DNA of 64,000 nucleotides from Pseudoxanthomonas sp. YR558. Its GTDB lineage: Bacteria > Pseudomonadota > Gammaproteobacteria > Xanthomonadales > Xanthomonadaceae. This document shows positions 32,387 through 41,786 of the stretch, piece after piece; the first letter of the stretch is position 1, and the number at the start of each line of letters is the position of its first letter. The stretch covers positions 496,001 through 560,000 of the forward strand of contig NZ_FPCI01000001.1 of NCBI RefSeq assembly GCF_900116385.1. Reading direction: 5' to 3'. The notes under the pieces were generated by a model. The model was not told where the DNA came from. It was given only the letters and a program-made list of their open reading frames with translations, and made no database searches. The translations under genes were made by a program, and so were the position numbers.

Positions 32387-34054
32387 TCAGGCCGCGGTGC
32401 GGTAGTTGTCCTGCATCGGATAGGTGCGGGCATAGAGCGCGAACGCCAAGGCCGCAACGAACGCGAAGCCGGCGAAGAAGAACATCAGGAACGCGTTCTC
32501 CGTCCAGCCTTGTCCCTGGATCCAGCCGATCACGGCCGGGTCGCGCACGCTGGCGTTGGTCAGCAGCACCCACAAGCCGCCGAAGGTGCTGGTGAGGTAC
32601 CAGAACGCCATGATCACGCCCTTCATCGCCATCGGCGCCTGGCTGTAGGCGAACTCCAGCGCTGTCGCCGACACCAGGACTTCGCCGAAGGTCAACAACA
32701 AGTAAGGCAGCGTCTGCCAAGCGAGCGAGACCTTTTCGCCATCATCCATCTGCAACTGCAGCAAGCCTGCCACGATCCAGGATAACGCGGAGATCGCGAT
32801 GCCCCACCCCATGCGGCGCAGCGCGGTGACATTGAAGCCCATCTTCCGCAGCGCCGGGTACAGCACCAGGTTGTTGAACGGGATCAGCAGCATGACCATC
32901 AGCGGATTGAGCGACTGCATCTGCGCAGCGGCCGCGGATATTTGCTTCGTATATTCCTCGGTGCCCATCAACGCGGTGGGCGGCTGGATCAGGAAGCTGG
33001 GCCACCACCATGCGTCGCCCGGCACGAACATCGCCCGGCCCTGGATCACCCAGGTCGACGCCTTCTGGTCGAACAGCGACCAGAAGGGCGTGACCAGCGC
33101 GAACACGATCAGGATGCGGAGCACCGAACGAACACCTTCGATGGCGGCATCCGGATGCAAGCCACGCGCCCGTTCGAGCTGCAACGATGCGCCGAAACCG
33201 ACGCCGGCGATGATTGCGCCGAGTGCGAGGCAAGCGGTAATCACGAAACCCCAGGCGTCGGGCCAGAGGCCAACCCCCGCGAACTTCAACGCCCACAACA
33301 CCAGCATCGCCACGGCGCCGATCACGCCAACGGCGGCGATCGCGGTGCCCAGGCCGCGCTCGTTGCCCAACAGCGCGCTACGCACGATGTTCAGAAAGGA
33401 GTCCGGGTCGGTTCCGCGCGACGGCGGCACGTTGACGTACTTCTTGCGCCCCGCCCAGAAGATCAGCGTGGCGATGAACATCAGGATGCCCGGGATACCG
33501 AACGCCCACGCCGCTCCCCAGTTGCGCAGCACCAGCGGCATCAGCAGGGAGGCGAAGAACGAACCGAAGTTGATGATCCAGTAGAAGGCGTCGAAGACCA
33601 CCTTCGCCTTGCTCTTGTTCGTCTGGTCGAACTGGTCGCCGCAGAAGGTCACGACCAGCGGCTTGATGCCGCCGGAACCCAGCGCTATCAGGAACAAGCC
33701 GGTGTAGAAGCCGGCGGCATGGCTCTCGAACAGCGCCAGGCACGCGTGGCCCGCACAGTAGATCAGCGAGAACCATAGGACGGTGTTGTACTTGCCGAAG
33801 TAACGGTCCGACAGCCAGCCGCCGAGCAGCGGGAAGAAATACACGCCGATCACGAAGCTGTGGAACAGGTCCTTCGCCGCGCCTTCGCGCGTCGCCTGGT
33901 CCGGCAGGTACGCCAGCAGCACCGAGCTGATCAGGAACGGCACCAGGATGTTGCGCATCCCGTAGAAGCTGAACCGTTCGCACGCCTCATTGCCGATGAT
34001 GTAGGGGATCTGGCGGGGCATGCGGCCCGGGCTGGCTTCTGCGGTCGTGCTCAT
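32387..34054 (-). CDS. POT/PTR family peptide transporter
   Basis: This 555-residue proton-coupled oligopeptide transporter has the family N-terminal ERFSFYGMRNILVPFLI motif (ExxERFxYYG type) and the second signature region FYWIINFGSFFASLL, with about fourteen hydrophobic segments. It imports di- and tripeptides. The start codon follows a GGAAG element. The rhomboid protease gene follows immediately. A divergent M14 peptidase gene begins about 150 bases away, and both may share regulation in peptide use. Confidence 0.92.
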   Translation of the reverse strand: MSTTAEASPGRMPRQIPYIIGNEACERFSFYGMRNILVPFLISSVLLAYLPDQATREGAAKDLFHSFVIGVYFFPLLGGWLSDRYFGKYNTVLWFSLIYCAGHACLALFESHAAGFYTGLFLIALGSGGIKPLVVTFCGDQFDQTNKSKAKVVFDAFYWIINFGSFFASLLMPLVLRNWGAAWAFGIPGILMFIATLIFWAGRKKYVNVPPSRGTDPDSFLNIVRSALLGNERGLGTAIAAVGVIGAVAMLVLWALKFAGVGLWPDAWGFVITACLALGAIIAGVGFGASLQLERARGLHPDAAIEGVRSVLRILIVFALVTPFWSLFDQKASTWVIQGRAMFVPGDAWWWPSFLIQPPTALMGTEEYTKQISAAAAQMQSLNPLMVMLLIPFNNLVLYPALRKMGFNVTALRRMGWGIAISALSWIVAGLLQLQMDDGEKVSLAWQTLPYLLLTFGEVLVSATALEFAYSQAPMAMKGVIMAFWYLTSTFGGLWVLLTNASVRDPAVIGWIQGQGWTENAFLMFFFAGFAFVAALAFALYARTYPMQDNYRTAA

Positions 34055-34202
34055 CCGATCTTCCGGTGAAAAAGTCCCGGAAGGTTACCGTATTGGCCCG
34101 CGGCGGGTCGAACCACCAGACCTGCGTTAGCCCAGCCAATAGGGACTGGGACTGACCGCGATTGCGCGGCATCATGCGCCCTGCCCTGTTCAGGATATGA
34201 CC

Positions 34203-35957
34203 ATGCTGCGACCGCTCTGCACCACGCTGTTGCTGGCCCTTGCGCCGCTCGCGCAGGCCCAGCCTGCCCTCACCACTGTGTCCGAGCGTTCGGGATTCGT
34301 CGACACCGGGCGGTACGATGAAGTGGTCGCGCTCTGCGATGCCTTCGCGCGGCAATATCCGAAGGCCGTGCGCTGCACCACGTTCGGCACCACGCCGGAG
34401 GGTCGGCCGATGAAGGCGCTGGTCGCGTCCACCAGCGGTGCGCTCACGCCGGAACAGGCGCAACGCCGCCAGCTACCCGTCGTGCTCGTGCAAGGCGGCA
34501 TCCATGCCGGCGAGATCGATGGCAAGGATGCGGGTTTCCTCGCGCTACGCGAGGTACTGGAAGGCAAGGCGGCCGCAGGCGCCCTCGACAAACTGGTCTG
34601 GGTGTTCGTGCCGGTGTTCAACGTCGATGGCCACGAGCGTTTCGGTGCCTGGAACCGCCCCAACCAGCGCGGCCCGAAGGAGATGGGCTGGCGGACCACC
34701 GCGCAGAATTACAACCTCAACCGCGACTACGTGAAAGCGGACACGCCGGAGATGCAGGCCATGCTGCAACTGGTGCAGCGTTGGGACCCGATCGTCGCCG
34801 TGGACCTGCACGCGACCAACGGTGCGCAGTTCGAACACGACATCTCCATCCAGGTCGAACCCGTGCATGCCGGCGATGCCGGATTGCGCAAAGCCGGACT
34901 CGCACTGCGCAGCGGCGTGATCGACGATCTCGCAAAGCAGGGGTCGCTGCCGCTGCCCTACTACCCGTCGTTCGTCGTGCAGGACGATCCCACCTCCGGC
35001 TTCGAGGACGGCGTGCCGCCGCCCCGCTTCTCGCATGGCTATTTCCTGCTGCGCAACCGCATCGGCATGCTGGTGGAAACGCATTCGTGGAAGGAGTACC
35101 CGGTACGCGTGCGGATCACCCGCAACACCGTCGTCTCGGTGCTGGAGCACGTCGCCCGCGATGGCGCGGCGTGGTACGCCGCAGCCAAGCAGGCGGATGC
35201 GTCCGCCGCGCAGCTGGCCGGCACCGCCGAGCCGCTGACCTGGGCCGCGGCACCCACGTCGCACACGGTCGACTTCCGTGGCTATGCCTACACCCGGACG
35301 AAGTCCGACGTCTCGGGCGCGTTGATGACGCGCTATGACGAAAAAACGCCGCAGATCTGGAAGGTGCCGCTGAAGGACGAGATCCGTCCCGGCGTCGTCG
35401 TGGAGGCGCCGCGTGGCGGCTATCTGGTCCCCGCCGCGGAAGCCGCCTGGGTCGCGCCCGTTCTGAAGACACATGGGGTGGAGTACCGCCTGCTCGGCAA
35501 ACCGTGGCAAGGCGACGCGCAGGTGTTCCGCGCGACGAAGAGCAGCTTCGGTGGCGCTTCCGTGGAGACGCACCAGCGCCTGACCGTCGAGGGCGACTGG
35601 ACGCGTGAACAACGCGCCACCCCCACCGGGGCGTTATTCGTGCCGATCGCGCAACCCAAGGCGCGCCTGGTGATGGCGCTGCTGGAGCCCAAGGCGCCGG
35701 ATTCGCTGCTGGCCTGGGGGCGCTTCAACAATGCGTTCGAACGCAAGGAGTACATGGAGGACTACGTCGCCGAGAGCGTCGCGCGCGAGATGCTGCGGGA
35801 CCCTGCGGTGAAGGCCGAGTTCGAGCGGCGGCTGCGCGAAGACAAAGCCTTCGCCAACGATCCTTCTGCGCGCCTGGAGTTCTTCTACCGTCGCCATCCT
35901 TCGTGGGACGAGCGCTACCAGTTGTATCCGGTATTGCGGACGGACGCCGCACCGTAA
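34203..35957 (+). CDS. Exported M14 family zinc carboxypeptidase
   Basis: This 584-residue metallopeptidase has a Sec signal (MLRPLCTTLLLALAPLAQAQ). Zinc ligands appear as H101 and E104 in GGIHAGEIDG and H203 in VAVDLHATNG, with the catalytic Glu292 in GMLVETHSWKEYP. The C-terminal half (about 360-584) is a family extension with no motif I recognise. The ATG at 34203 is preferred to one six bases upstream because AGGA (34192-34195) is seven bases before it. It is divergent from the peptide transporter, consistent with extracellular peptide breakdown feeding uptake. Confidence 0.9.
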   Translation: MLRPLCTTLLLALAPLAQAQPALTTVSERSGFVDTGRYDEVVALCDAFARQYPKAVRCTTFGTTPEGRPMKALVASTSGALTPEQAQRRQLPVVLVQGGIHAGEIDGKDAGFLALREVLEGKAAAGALDKLVWVFVPVFNVDGHERFGAWNRPNQRGPKEMGWRTTAQNYNLNRDYVKADTPEMQAMLQLVQRWDPIVAVDLHATNGAQFEHDISIQVEPVHAGDAGLRKAGLALRSGVIDDLAKQGSLPLPYYPSFVVQDDPTSGFEDGVPPPRFSHGYFLLRNRIGMLVETHSWKEYPVRVRITRNTVVSVLEHVARDGAAWYAAAKQADASAAQLAGTAEPLTWAAAPTSHTVDFRGYAYTRTKSDVSGALMTRYDEKTPQIWKVPLKDEIRPGVVVEAPRGGYLVPAAEAAWVAPVLKTHGVEYRLLGKPWQGDAQVFRATKSSFGGASVETHQRLTVEGDWTREQRATPTGALFVPIAQPKARLVMALLEPKAPDSLLAWGRFNNAFERKEYMEDYVAESVAREMLRDPAVKAEFERRLREDKAFANDPSARLEFFYRRHPSWDERYQLYPVLRTDAAP

Positions 35958-35978
35958 GGCGCGGAATGCGCGCTTTCA
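35956..35978. terminator. Weak hairpin at the end of the M14 peptidase gene
   Basis: AAGGCGC (35956-35962) pairs with GCGCTTT (35970-35976) with one G-U pair around a seven-base loop, ending in TTT. It lies between convergent genes. Confidence 0.4.
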
Positions 35979-36728
35979 CCCCAGCCGCATCACGCCATAG
36001 CGCGGCGCCGCATTGCCACACGTCGTTTCGGTAAGCGGCGCCCCCATCTCGGCGAGCACGGTGCGCTGCTCCGGCAACGGCGTGCGCAACGTGCGGTCCT
36101 CGAACGCGGCCAGCCTGGCGAATGCCGGGAGCCCCAGCGCGCGATCGAGGAAGGCCGCAGTGCGGGGCCAGCGCTGCGCGTCCACCTGGTATTTCACGAA
36201 AGCCGCGTTGCGGAAGAAGCTGGCGATACTGATGTCGGCGATCGAGAGGTCGCCGAAGAGCCAGCCCGCTTCCGGCAGGCGAGCCTCCAGGTAGTCCAGC
36301 GCGACGGGCAACTCTTCCTCGCGCGCCTTGCGGAAGACTTCCTCGTCCGTACCTTCGTTGAACAGGAAGCGGCGCACGCCTTTCTGGAAGAACATCCGCC
36401 AAATCACCACGTCGCCGAGGTAGGAATCCGCGTATTCCTCCAGCCAGCGCGCCTTCGCGCGCTCCACCGGATCGGCTGGATACAGCGACGGCGATGGGAA
36501 GCGGTCCTGCAGGTATTCGCAGATCACCGTGGAGTCGTTGAGCACCAGGTCGCCGTCGATCAGCACAGGGATGCGCCGCAACGGACTGAGCTTGCTGAAG
36601 TCTTCATCACCCACGAATGGCGCGATGGGATCGATGCGATAGGGAATGCCCTTCAGCTCGAGGCAGACCAGCACCTTCCGCACGTAGGGCGAGATGTAAT
36701 TGCCGATGATCGTCAGCGGTTCCGCCAT
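35976..36728 (-). CDS. Glutathione S-transferase family protein
   Basis: This 250-residue protein has an N-terminal thioredoxin-like domain (about 1-80; GNYISPYVRKVLVCLELKGI, PVLIDGDLVLNDSTVICEYL) and a C-terminal helical domain (about 90-215, LFGDLSIADISIASFF). The Ser in SPYVRK is a possible catalytic residue, as in several bacterial GST classes. Substrate is not predictable. The C-terminal 30 residues exceed the usual GST length. A second, unrelated-looking GST lies at 46800-47471. Confidence 0.88.
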   Translation of the reverse strand: MAEPLTIIGNYISPYVRKVLVCLELKGIPYRIDPIAPFVGDEDFSKLSPLRRIPVLIDGDLVLNDSTVICEYLQDRFPSPSLYPADPVERAKARWLEEYADSYLGDVVIWRMFFQKGVRRFLFNEGTDEEVFRKAREEELPVALDYLEARLPEAGWLFGDLSIADISIASFFRNAAFVKYQVDAQRWPRTAAFLDRALGLPAFARLAAFEDRTLRTPLPEQRTVLAEMGAPLTETTCGNAAPRYGVMRLG

Positions 36729-36779
36729 GTGCCTGCTCCGTCGGGATGGCAGGCAGCGTGCGCACTCGCCGCAGCCGGG

Positions 36780-37664
36780 TCAACCCAGGGCGGTATCCAA
36801 CGCCATCATCAGGCAGAAGCCGATGGCCAGGCCCCACGAAGCGATCGCGCCGTGGCCATGGCGATTGGATTCGGGAATCACGCTGTGCCCCACCGCGATG
36901 AGCATGGCGCCCGCGGCGAATGCCAGACCCCACGGGAGCAGCATCGAGGACAGGCCCACCGCCCATGCACTGGGCACGGCCGCCAATGGCTCGGCCACGC
37001 CGGACAATGCGCCGATGAAGACCGCCTTGCTGCGCGCCATGCCCGCCGTCGCCAACACCAGCGCCACGACCAGCCCCTCGGGCACGTCCTGCAGGGCGAT
37101 ACCCATGGCGAGCCCTTCCGCACCGCTCAAGCGGCCGCCGGCCGAGACGCCTACCGCCATCCCTTCCGGCACGTTGTGCAGCACGATGGCGAGCACGAAC
37201 AACATCACCCGCGATGGCACCAAGTGCCGCTGCGCATCCAGCGGATCGTCCACCAGCACGCGGTCCATCACCAGCAGTACGCCTGCGCCAAGCAGAATGC
37301 CGCCACTGACCAGTGCCGCAGCACCCCACGGCGAGTAGCCCGCACCGGTGGCCGCATCCAGGCCGGGCAGCACCAGCGAGAAGGCGGTGGCGGCCAGCAT
37401 CACACCGGCCCCAAATCCCAACAGGCCATCGGACACGCGCTGCGGGATCGCCCGCACCACCAGCACGGGCAACGCGCCCAAGGCCGTTGCGAGTGCGCAC
37501 AGAGCGCCGCCTCGCAGGGCCTGCCGTACGCCACCCTGCGCGGGATCGGCGGGCATGCCGACCACGCACCAGAGCGCGACCGCGATGATCGCGGCCACGG
37601 CCAGCAGATACGGCCAGGACGTCTGGGTGCGGGTATGGGCGAACGGCTGCAGGACGCGGTTCAT
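36780..37664 (-). CDS. ZIP family divalent metal transporter, GufA type
   Basis: This 294-residue membrane protein has about eight transmembrane segments and the ZIP metal-binding motifs HNVPEGMAVG (TM4) and ALQDVPEGLVVA (TM5). The Gln in place of His in the TM5 motif matches the GufA group to which the structurally known BbZIP belongs. Zinc is the usual substrate. The gene is 51 bases upstream of the GST gene on the same strand. Confidence 0.9.
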   Translation of the reverse strand: MNRVLQPFAHTRTQTSWPYLLAVAAIIAVALWCVVGMPADPAQGGVRQALRGGALCALATALGALPVLVVRAIPQRVSDGLLGFGAGVMLAATAFSLVLPGLDAATGAGYSPWGAAALVSGGILLGAGVLLVMDRVLVDDPLDAQRHLVPSRVMLFVLAIVLHNVPEGMAVGVSAGGRLSGAEGLAMGIALQDVPEGLVVALVLATAGMARSKAVFIGALSGVAEPLAAVPSAWAVGLSSMLLPWGLAFAAGAMLIAVGHSVIPESNRHGHGAIASWGLAIGFCLMMALDTALG

Positions 37665-37781
37665 GCCGGGGGCTCCGGTTCGCGATGCGTTTCGTCTTGT
37701 CGCTCCATCGTAGCGCCGGCGCCCGCGCTCGTGTCATCGCAAAACTGAATCGATGCGATGGACGAGTTCAATCTCCGGGGC

Positions 37782-38387
37782 TTATCCGCGTCGCTCGTAC
37801 TTCCAGTTGCGGGTCTTGCCCTCGGCAAGCCAAGCGATGGCCTGTTCGAGGCGGCGCGCACGCGTCTCCGCGCGCTTGGCTTCGGTAATCCACTCGATGT
37901 AGTCGCGACGGGCACTGGGGCTGAAGCCGTCGAATGTGGTCTTCGCAGCCGCGTTGCCCGCCAGCGCATCGCGCAGGTCGGCGGGCACACGCAACGCGGG
38001 GCGTGCGGTACGTGCGGCGTCTTTCGACCCCGGCTTCGTTCCGGCATCGATCAGGGCCATCGCCTTGCGGATCAACGCGACCAGGGTGCGCTTCGCGGGG
38101 AAGTCGCCGACCTTCGTCATCTTGCCGAAGCTGCCCATGCCGGCCCGCTCGCCCGTCTCCATGACCTGCGCGTGCTGCCAGAAGCCGAACGACGCATGCT
38201 GCTTGAACGCCGCCATCCCGCACAGGATGCGCCCCCCGTACTGGAACGTCGGCATGCCCCACTTCACCGTTTCCACGACCTGCGGGCACGCCTCGTGCAC
38301 GACGGCGCGCGCATGCAACAGGATCGGCTGGGCGAAGTCGGCCGCCTTGGCGATGTAGGCGTCGATACGCGGATCGGTCGTCGGCAT
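37782..38387 (-). CDS. YdeI/OmpD-associated family protein (DUF1801)
   Basis: This 201-residue protein has an N-terminal DUF1801 domain (about 10-115; VVETVKWGMPTFQYGGRILCGM and GKMTKVGDFP) and a C-terminal YdeI-type helical segment ending in WLAEGKTRNWKYERRG. The C-terminal RDYIEWITEAKRAETRARRL motif is typical of the family. Members are linked in other bacteria to resistance against cationic peptides, but this is not established here. It is an isolated gene. Confidence 0.88.
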   Translation of the reverse strand: MPTTDPRIDAYIAKAADFAQPILLHARAVVHEACPQVVETVKWGMPTFQYGGRILCGMAAFKQHASFGFWQHAQVMETGERAGMGSFGKMTKVGDFPAKRTLVALIRKAMALIDAGTKPGSKDAARTARPALRVPADLRDALAGNAAAKTTFDGFSPSARRDYIEWITEAKRAETRARRLEQAIAWLAEGKTRNWKYERRG

Positions 38388-38503
38388 GTCGGGCTTCCCG
38401 ATGGGCTGGCGCACTGTAGCGCGGCCTGCGCCCTTCCCGCATTGACGAACCATTACGTGATTCGTGGCTATGCTGGGCCACCTCGAACGCGGGAGCGCCC
38501 TCG

Positions 38504-39283
38504 ATGATCCGTCCCCTGCTGGCCGTCGCCTGCTTGTCGCTGGCGGCGTGCACGCCGCGCCCCGACACCCATCCAGGCCAACCGGCGCCCGCGCCTGATG
38601 CGCCTCGCCAGACCGCCACCGTCGAAGGCCGCGCCACCTACCTGGAACGGATCGCAGCGCCGCCCGGCGCACGCCTGAGCGTGCAGTTGGTCGACGCCCA
38701 GTTGGCCGACACCCCCGCGGCGGTGATCGCCAGTCAGGAATTCACCGACTTGTCCGGCCCGCCTTACGCTTTTTCGCTGACTTACGACCCAGCGAAGCTC
38801 CGGCCCAACGGCCAGTACGGCCTGCATGCCGGCCTGCGCGATGCGCAAGGGAAGCTGTGGTTCGTCACCGATACCCGCGTGCCGGTCACGCTGGGCACGT
38901 CGTCCCCGGTGGAATTCCGCATGGTGCGCGCCGGTGGCGATCCGGTCCCGCCGACCGGCTCCCCTTGGGATCAGGCGAAGGCGCGTGGCATCGTCTTCCG
39001 CGGTATCGGCACCGAACCCGGTTGGCTGGTCGAAGTCGGCGCTGGCCCCAACCCGCCGCTGCATGCGGAGCTCGACTACGGCGAGCGCAAGGTCGATGTG
39101 GCGCGCCTGGATCGGATGCCGGAGGGCTACCGGGGCAAGACCGCCGATCAGACTGCCGTGTCGCTGACCACCCGGCGCGAGCCCTGCAGCGACGGCATGA
39201 GCGATACCGAGTACCCCGTCTCCATGACGCTGGTCGTGGGCGAACAGACCTACCGCGGCTGCGGCCGCTTCCTCAACGAATGA
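38504..39283 (+). CDS. YbaY/YscW-like lipoprotein
   Basis: This 259-residue lipoprotein has lipobox LAAC (Cys16) and a YbaY/YscW-type beta domain (about 35-140; GRATYLERIAAPPGARLSVQL), followed by a C-terminal domain (about 150-259) with FRGIGTEPGWLVEV and EYPVSMTLVVGEQTYRGCG that resembles COG3650-type putative lipoproteins. GGGAG lies before the ATG. TTGACG at 38442-38447 may belong to its promoter, but no well-spaced -10 is seen. The exported RNase gene follows after seven bases. Confidence 0.82.
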   Translation: MIRPLLAVACLSLAACTPRPDTHPGQPAPAPDAPRQTATVEGRATYLERIAAPPGARLSVQLVDAQLADTPAAVIASQEFTDLSGPPYAFSLTYDPAKLRPNGQYGLHAGLRDAQGKLWFVTDTRVPVTLGTSSPVEFRMVRAGGDPVPPTGSPWDQAKARGIVFRGIGTEPGWLVEVGAGPNPPLHAELDYGERKVDVARLDRMPEGYRGKTADQTAVSLTTRREPCSDGMSDTEYPVSMTLVVGEQTYRGCGRFLNE

Positions 39284-39290
39284 GCCCCTG

Positions 39291-39872
39291 ATGAGCCGAC
39301 GCTCCCGCCGCCGCCAGTCCTCCGGTCTGCGCCTTCCCCTGCTCGCCTTCGTGGCGTTGCTCCTGATCGGTGCCGGCGCCTGGTGGTGGTCCCAGCGCGA
39401 CGCTGCGCCCGACGCGCCTGCGGTTGTCGCCGCGCAGGACGCCGGCGACCCAAAGCGCGTCAATGAAACGCTGGCGCTGCCGCCGGTCGAGGACACGCGG
39501 CCTGGCGGTCTTGCCGGGCAGGTGCCCACGCTTGAACCGGAACCGGCGCGTTCGCCCCCGGCCGCGACGCAGGCGGCGGATGCCTTGCCCGCTTTCCTGC
39601 CGCCGGAGGCCCGCACCACGCTGGACCTCATCCAGCGCGGTGGTCCTTTCCCGCACCGACAGGATGGCGCCGTCTTCCAGAACCGCGAAGGCCGTCTTCC
39701 GCGACAGGCGCGTGGCTACTACCACGAGTACACCGTGGATACGCCCGGCCTCGATCACCGCGGCACGCGGCGCATCGTCACCGGGGGTACGCCGCCGAGC
39801 GAGTACTACTACACCGACGACCACTACGACAGCTTCCGCCGGTTCGAGATCGGCCAGGGCAGCACGCCATGA
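39291..39872 (+). CDS. Membrane-anchored or exported RNase Sa-like guanyl ribonuclease
   Basis: This 193-residue protein has a basic N-terminus and one hydrophobic segment (about 14-33, PLLAFVALLLIGAG), a proline-rich linker, and a C-terminal guanyl-specific ribonuclease domain (about 101-187) close to Streptomyces RNase Sa. Catalytic residues are conserved: E146 in YYHEYTV, R157 and R161, and H178 in DDHYDSF; the guanine-binding FQNRE loop is residues 129-133. The two cysteines forming the RNase Sa disulfide are absent. Its stop overlaps the start of a barstar-family inhibitor gene in ATGA. Confidence 0.92.
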   Translation: MSRRSRRRQSSGLRLPLLAFVALLLIGAGAWWWSQRDAAPDAPAVVAAQDAGDPKRVNETLALPPVEDTRPGGLAGQVPTLEPEPARSPPAATQAADALPAFLPPEARTTLDLIQRGGPFPHRQDGAVFQNREGRLPRQARGYYHEYTVDTPGLDHRGTRRIVTGGTPPSEYYYTDDHYDSFRRFEIGQGSTP

Positions 39873-40303
39873 GCGACTCCGGCTTCGATCCCGGCCTGAC
39901 CGATCCCGCGCACGCGGGTGTGTTCTTCGTCACCGAGGACGACCTGGGCGCGCTCGCCGCCGTCGGGCGCGATGCCGGCCTGCTCGCGCGCCGCATCGAT
40001 CTTTCCGGGTGCGACGGCAAGGCGGCGCTGCTGCTGCGCATCGCGACGGTACTGGACTTCCCCGATACCTCGGGCCGGAACTGGGATGCCCTGTCGGACA
40101 GCCTGCGCGATCTCTCCTGGCTGCCCGCCCCGGGCTATGTGCTGCTGTTCGAAGAGGCGCATGCGCTGCGTGAGCGCAACGAAGCCGATTTCGACACCCT
40201 GCTCGACATCCTGGACGAAGCCTCGCAGGCCTGGGCCGCCGACGAAGTGCCTTTCTGGTCCTTCATCGCATTGCCCGAGGAAGATTTCCCGGACCTGCAA
40301 TAG
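39869..40303 (+). CDS. Barstar family ribonuclease inhibitor
   Basis: This 144-residue acidic cytoplasmic protein has a barstar-like core (about 35-140): an N-terminal strand and helix, then FPDTSGRNWDALSDSLRDLSW, which corresponds to the barstar NLDALWDCL region that plugs the ribonuclease active site, and a terminal strand FWSFIALPEED. The overlap with the RNase gene (ATGA) couples expression, as expected for an inhibitor that protects the producing cell. The N-terminal 30 residues extend beyond classical barstar. Confidence 0.92.
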   Translation: MSDSGFDPGLTDPAHAGVFFVTEDDLGALAAVGRDAGLLARRIDLSGCDGKAALLLRIATVLDFPDTSGRNWDALSDSLRDLSWLPAPGYVLLFEEAHALRERNEADFDTLLDILDEASQAWAADEVPFWSFIALPEEDFPDLQ

Positions 40304-40341
40304 CGGCCGGCGAGGCACGCGCCGATCTGCGAAAATGGCGC

Positions 40342-41718
40342 ATGCACGATTTCTCCCATCTCCCGTTGTCGCCCGGCCTGCAGCAGGGCGTCGACGCCCT
40401 CGGCTACACCCAGCCGACCCCTATCCAGGCGCAGAGCCTGCCCGCCATTCTCGACGGCCGCGATGTCATCGCGCAGGCTCCGACCGGCAGCGGCAAGACC
40501 GCCGCGTTCGGCATCGGCCTGCTGCACCGGCTGGACCTGGCCAGCGTGCGCACCCAGGCGCTGGTGCTGTGCCCGACCCGCGAACTCGCTGACCAGGTCG
40601 CGCAACAGATTCGCAAGCTCGCGGTCGGACTGCCCAACCTGAAAGTGTTGACGCTGTGCGGCGGCCTGCCGCTGGAGCCGCAGATCCGCTCGCTGGAAGC
40701 GCACGACCCGCATGTCGTCGTCGGCACGCCGGGCCGCATCCAGGAACTGCTGCGGAAGAAGGTGTTGCACCTGGGCGGCGTGCGCACGCTGGTGCTGGAC
40801 GAAGCCGACCGCATGCTGGACATGGGGTTCGAGGAGCCGATCCGCGAAATCACCGGCAAGACGCCGAAGGACCGCCAAAGCCTGCTGTTCTCCGCCACCT
40901 TCACTGACGCCATCCGCACGATCGCCCGCAATACCCTGCGCGATCCGCTGGAGGTGACCGTGGATGCTCCGCAGGAACAGGCGACGATCGAGCAACGCTT
41001 CGTGCAGGTCGAACCGGCGCGCAAGCAGATCGCACTGGCGGGGCTGATCGCGCAGCAACGCGTGGAAACCTGCGTGGTGTTCTGCAACATGCGCAAGGAT
41101 GTCGACGAAGTCGCCGGCTCGCTGCAGCACTTCGGCTTCTCCGCCCTCGCCCTGCACGGCGACATGGAGCAGCGCGACCGCGACGAAGTGCTGGTGCGCT
41201 TCGCCAACCGCAGCTGCAACGTGCTGGTGGCCAGCGACGTGGCCGCGCGTGGCCTCGATATCGAAGACCTGGGCCTGGTGGTCAATTTCGACATGCCCAG
41301 CGATGCGGACACCTACATCCACCGCATCGGCCGCACCGGTCGTGCGGGCCGCGACGGCCTGGCGATCAGCCTGTGTACGCCACGCGAACTGCCGCGCGCG
41401 ACGATGCTGGAAGAGCGCCTCGGCGCGCCGCTGCTGTGGGACCGCAACGTGCCGGTCGCGCCCAAGGCGCACGCCGCACCGCCGGCGGCGATGACCACGC
41501 TGCGGATCGACGCCGGCAAGACCGACAAGCTTCGCCCGGGCGACGTGCTAGGTGCGCTGACCGGCGATGCGGGGCTGTCCGCGGCGGCGATCGGCAAGAT
41601 CAACGTCTTCCCCACCCGCACCTACGTGGCGGTTGCACGCGACAAGGCTGGCGCCGCACTGGCGCGGCTCAACGCGGGCAAGATCAAGGGACGAAGCTTC
41701 CGCGTGCGCAAGCTGTAA
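40342..41718 (+). CDS. dbpA: ATP-dependent RNA helicase DbpA
   Basis: This 458-residue DEAD-box helicase acts in 50S ribosome assembly. Motifs are Q-motif PTPIQAQSLP, motif I APTGSGKT, DEAD in LVLDEADRMLDMG, SAT in LFSATF, and HRIGRTGRAGR. The C-terminal RNA-binding domain (about 385-458, KLRPGDVLGALTGDAGLSAAAIGKINV and the ending GRSFRVRKL) is the DbpA-specific domain that recognises hairpin 92 of 23S rRNA. Its end is followed by a bidirectional terminator. Confidence 0.95.
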   Translation: MHDFSHLPLSPGLQQGVDALGYTQPTPIQAQSLPAILDGRDVIAQAPTGSGKTAAFGIGLLHRLDLASVRTQALVLCPTRELADQVAQQIRKLAVGLPNLKVLTLCGGLPLEPQIRSLEAHDPHVVVGTPGRIQELLRKKVLHLGGVRTLVLDEADRMLDMGFEEPIREITGKTPKDRQSLLFSATFTDAIRTIARNTLRDPLEVTVDAPQEQATIEQRFVQVEPARKQIALAGLIAQQRVETCVVFCNMRKDVDEVAGSLQHFGFSALALHGDMEQRDRDEVLVRFANRSCNVLVASDVAARGLDIEDLGLVVNFDMPSDADTYIHRIGRTGRAGRDGLAISLCTPRELPRATMLEERLGAPLLWDRNVPVAPKAHAAPPAAMTTLRIDAGKTDKLRPGDVLGALTGDAGLSAAAIGKINVFPTRTYVAVARDKAGAALARLNAGKIKGRSFRVRKL

Positions 41719-41730
41719 TGCGCACAAACA

Positions 41731-41762
41731 AAAACGCCGGCGCTTGCGCACCGGCGTTTTCT
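41731..41762. terminator. Bidirectional terminator between dbpA and cold shock gene
   Basis: AAAAACGCCGG (41730-41740) pairs with CCGGCGTTTT (41751-41760), so an A-run and a T-run flank a strong stem; it can terminate transcription from both convergent genes. Confidence 0.85.
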
Positions 41763-41786
41763 TGAACCGTAGGGTTCAGGGCTGGA

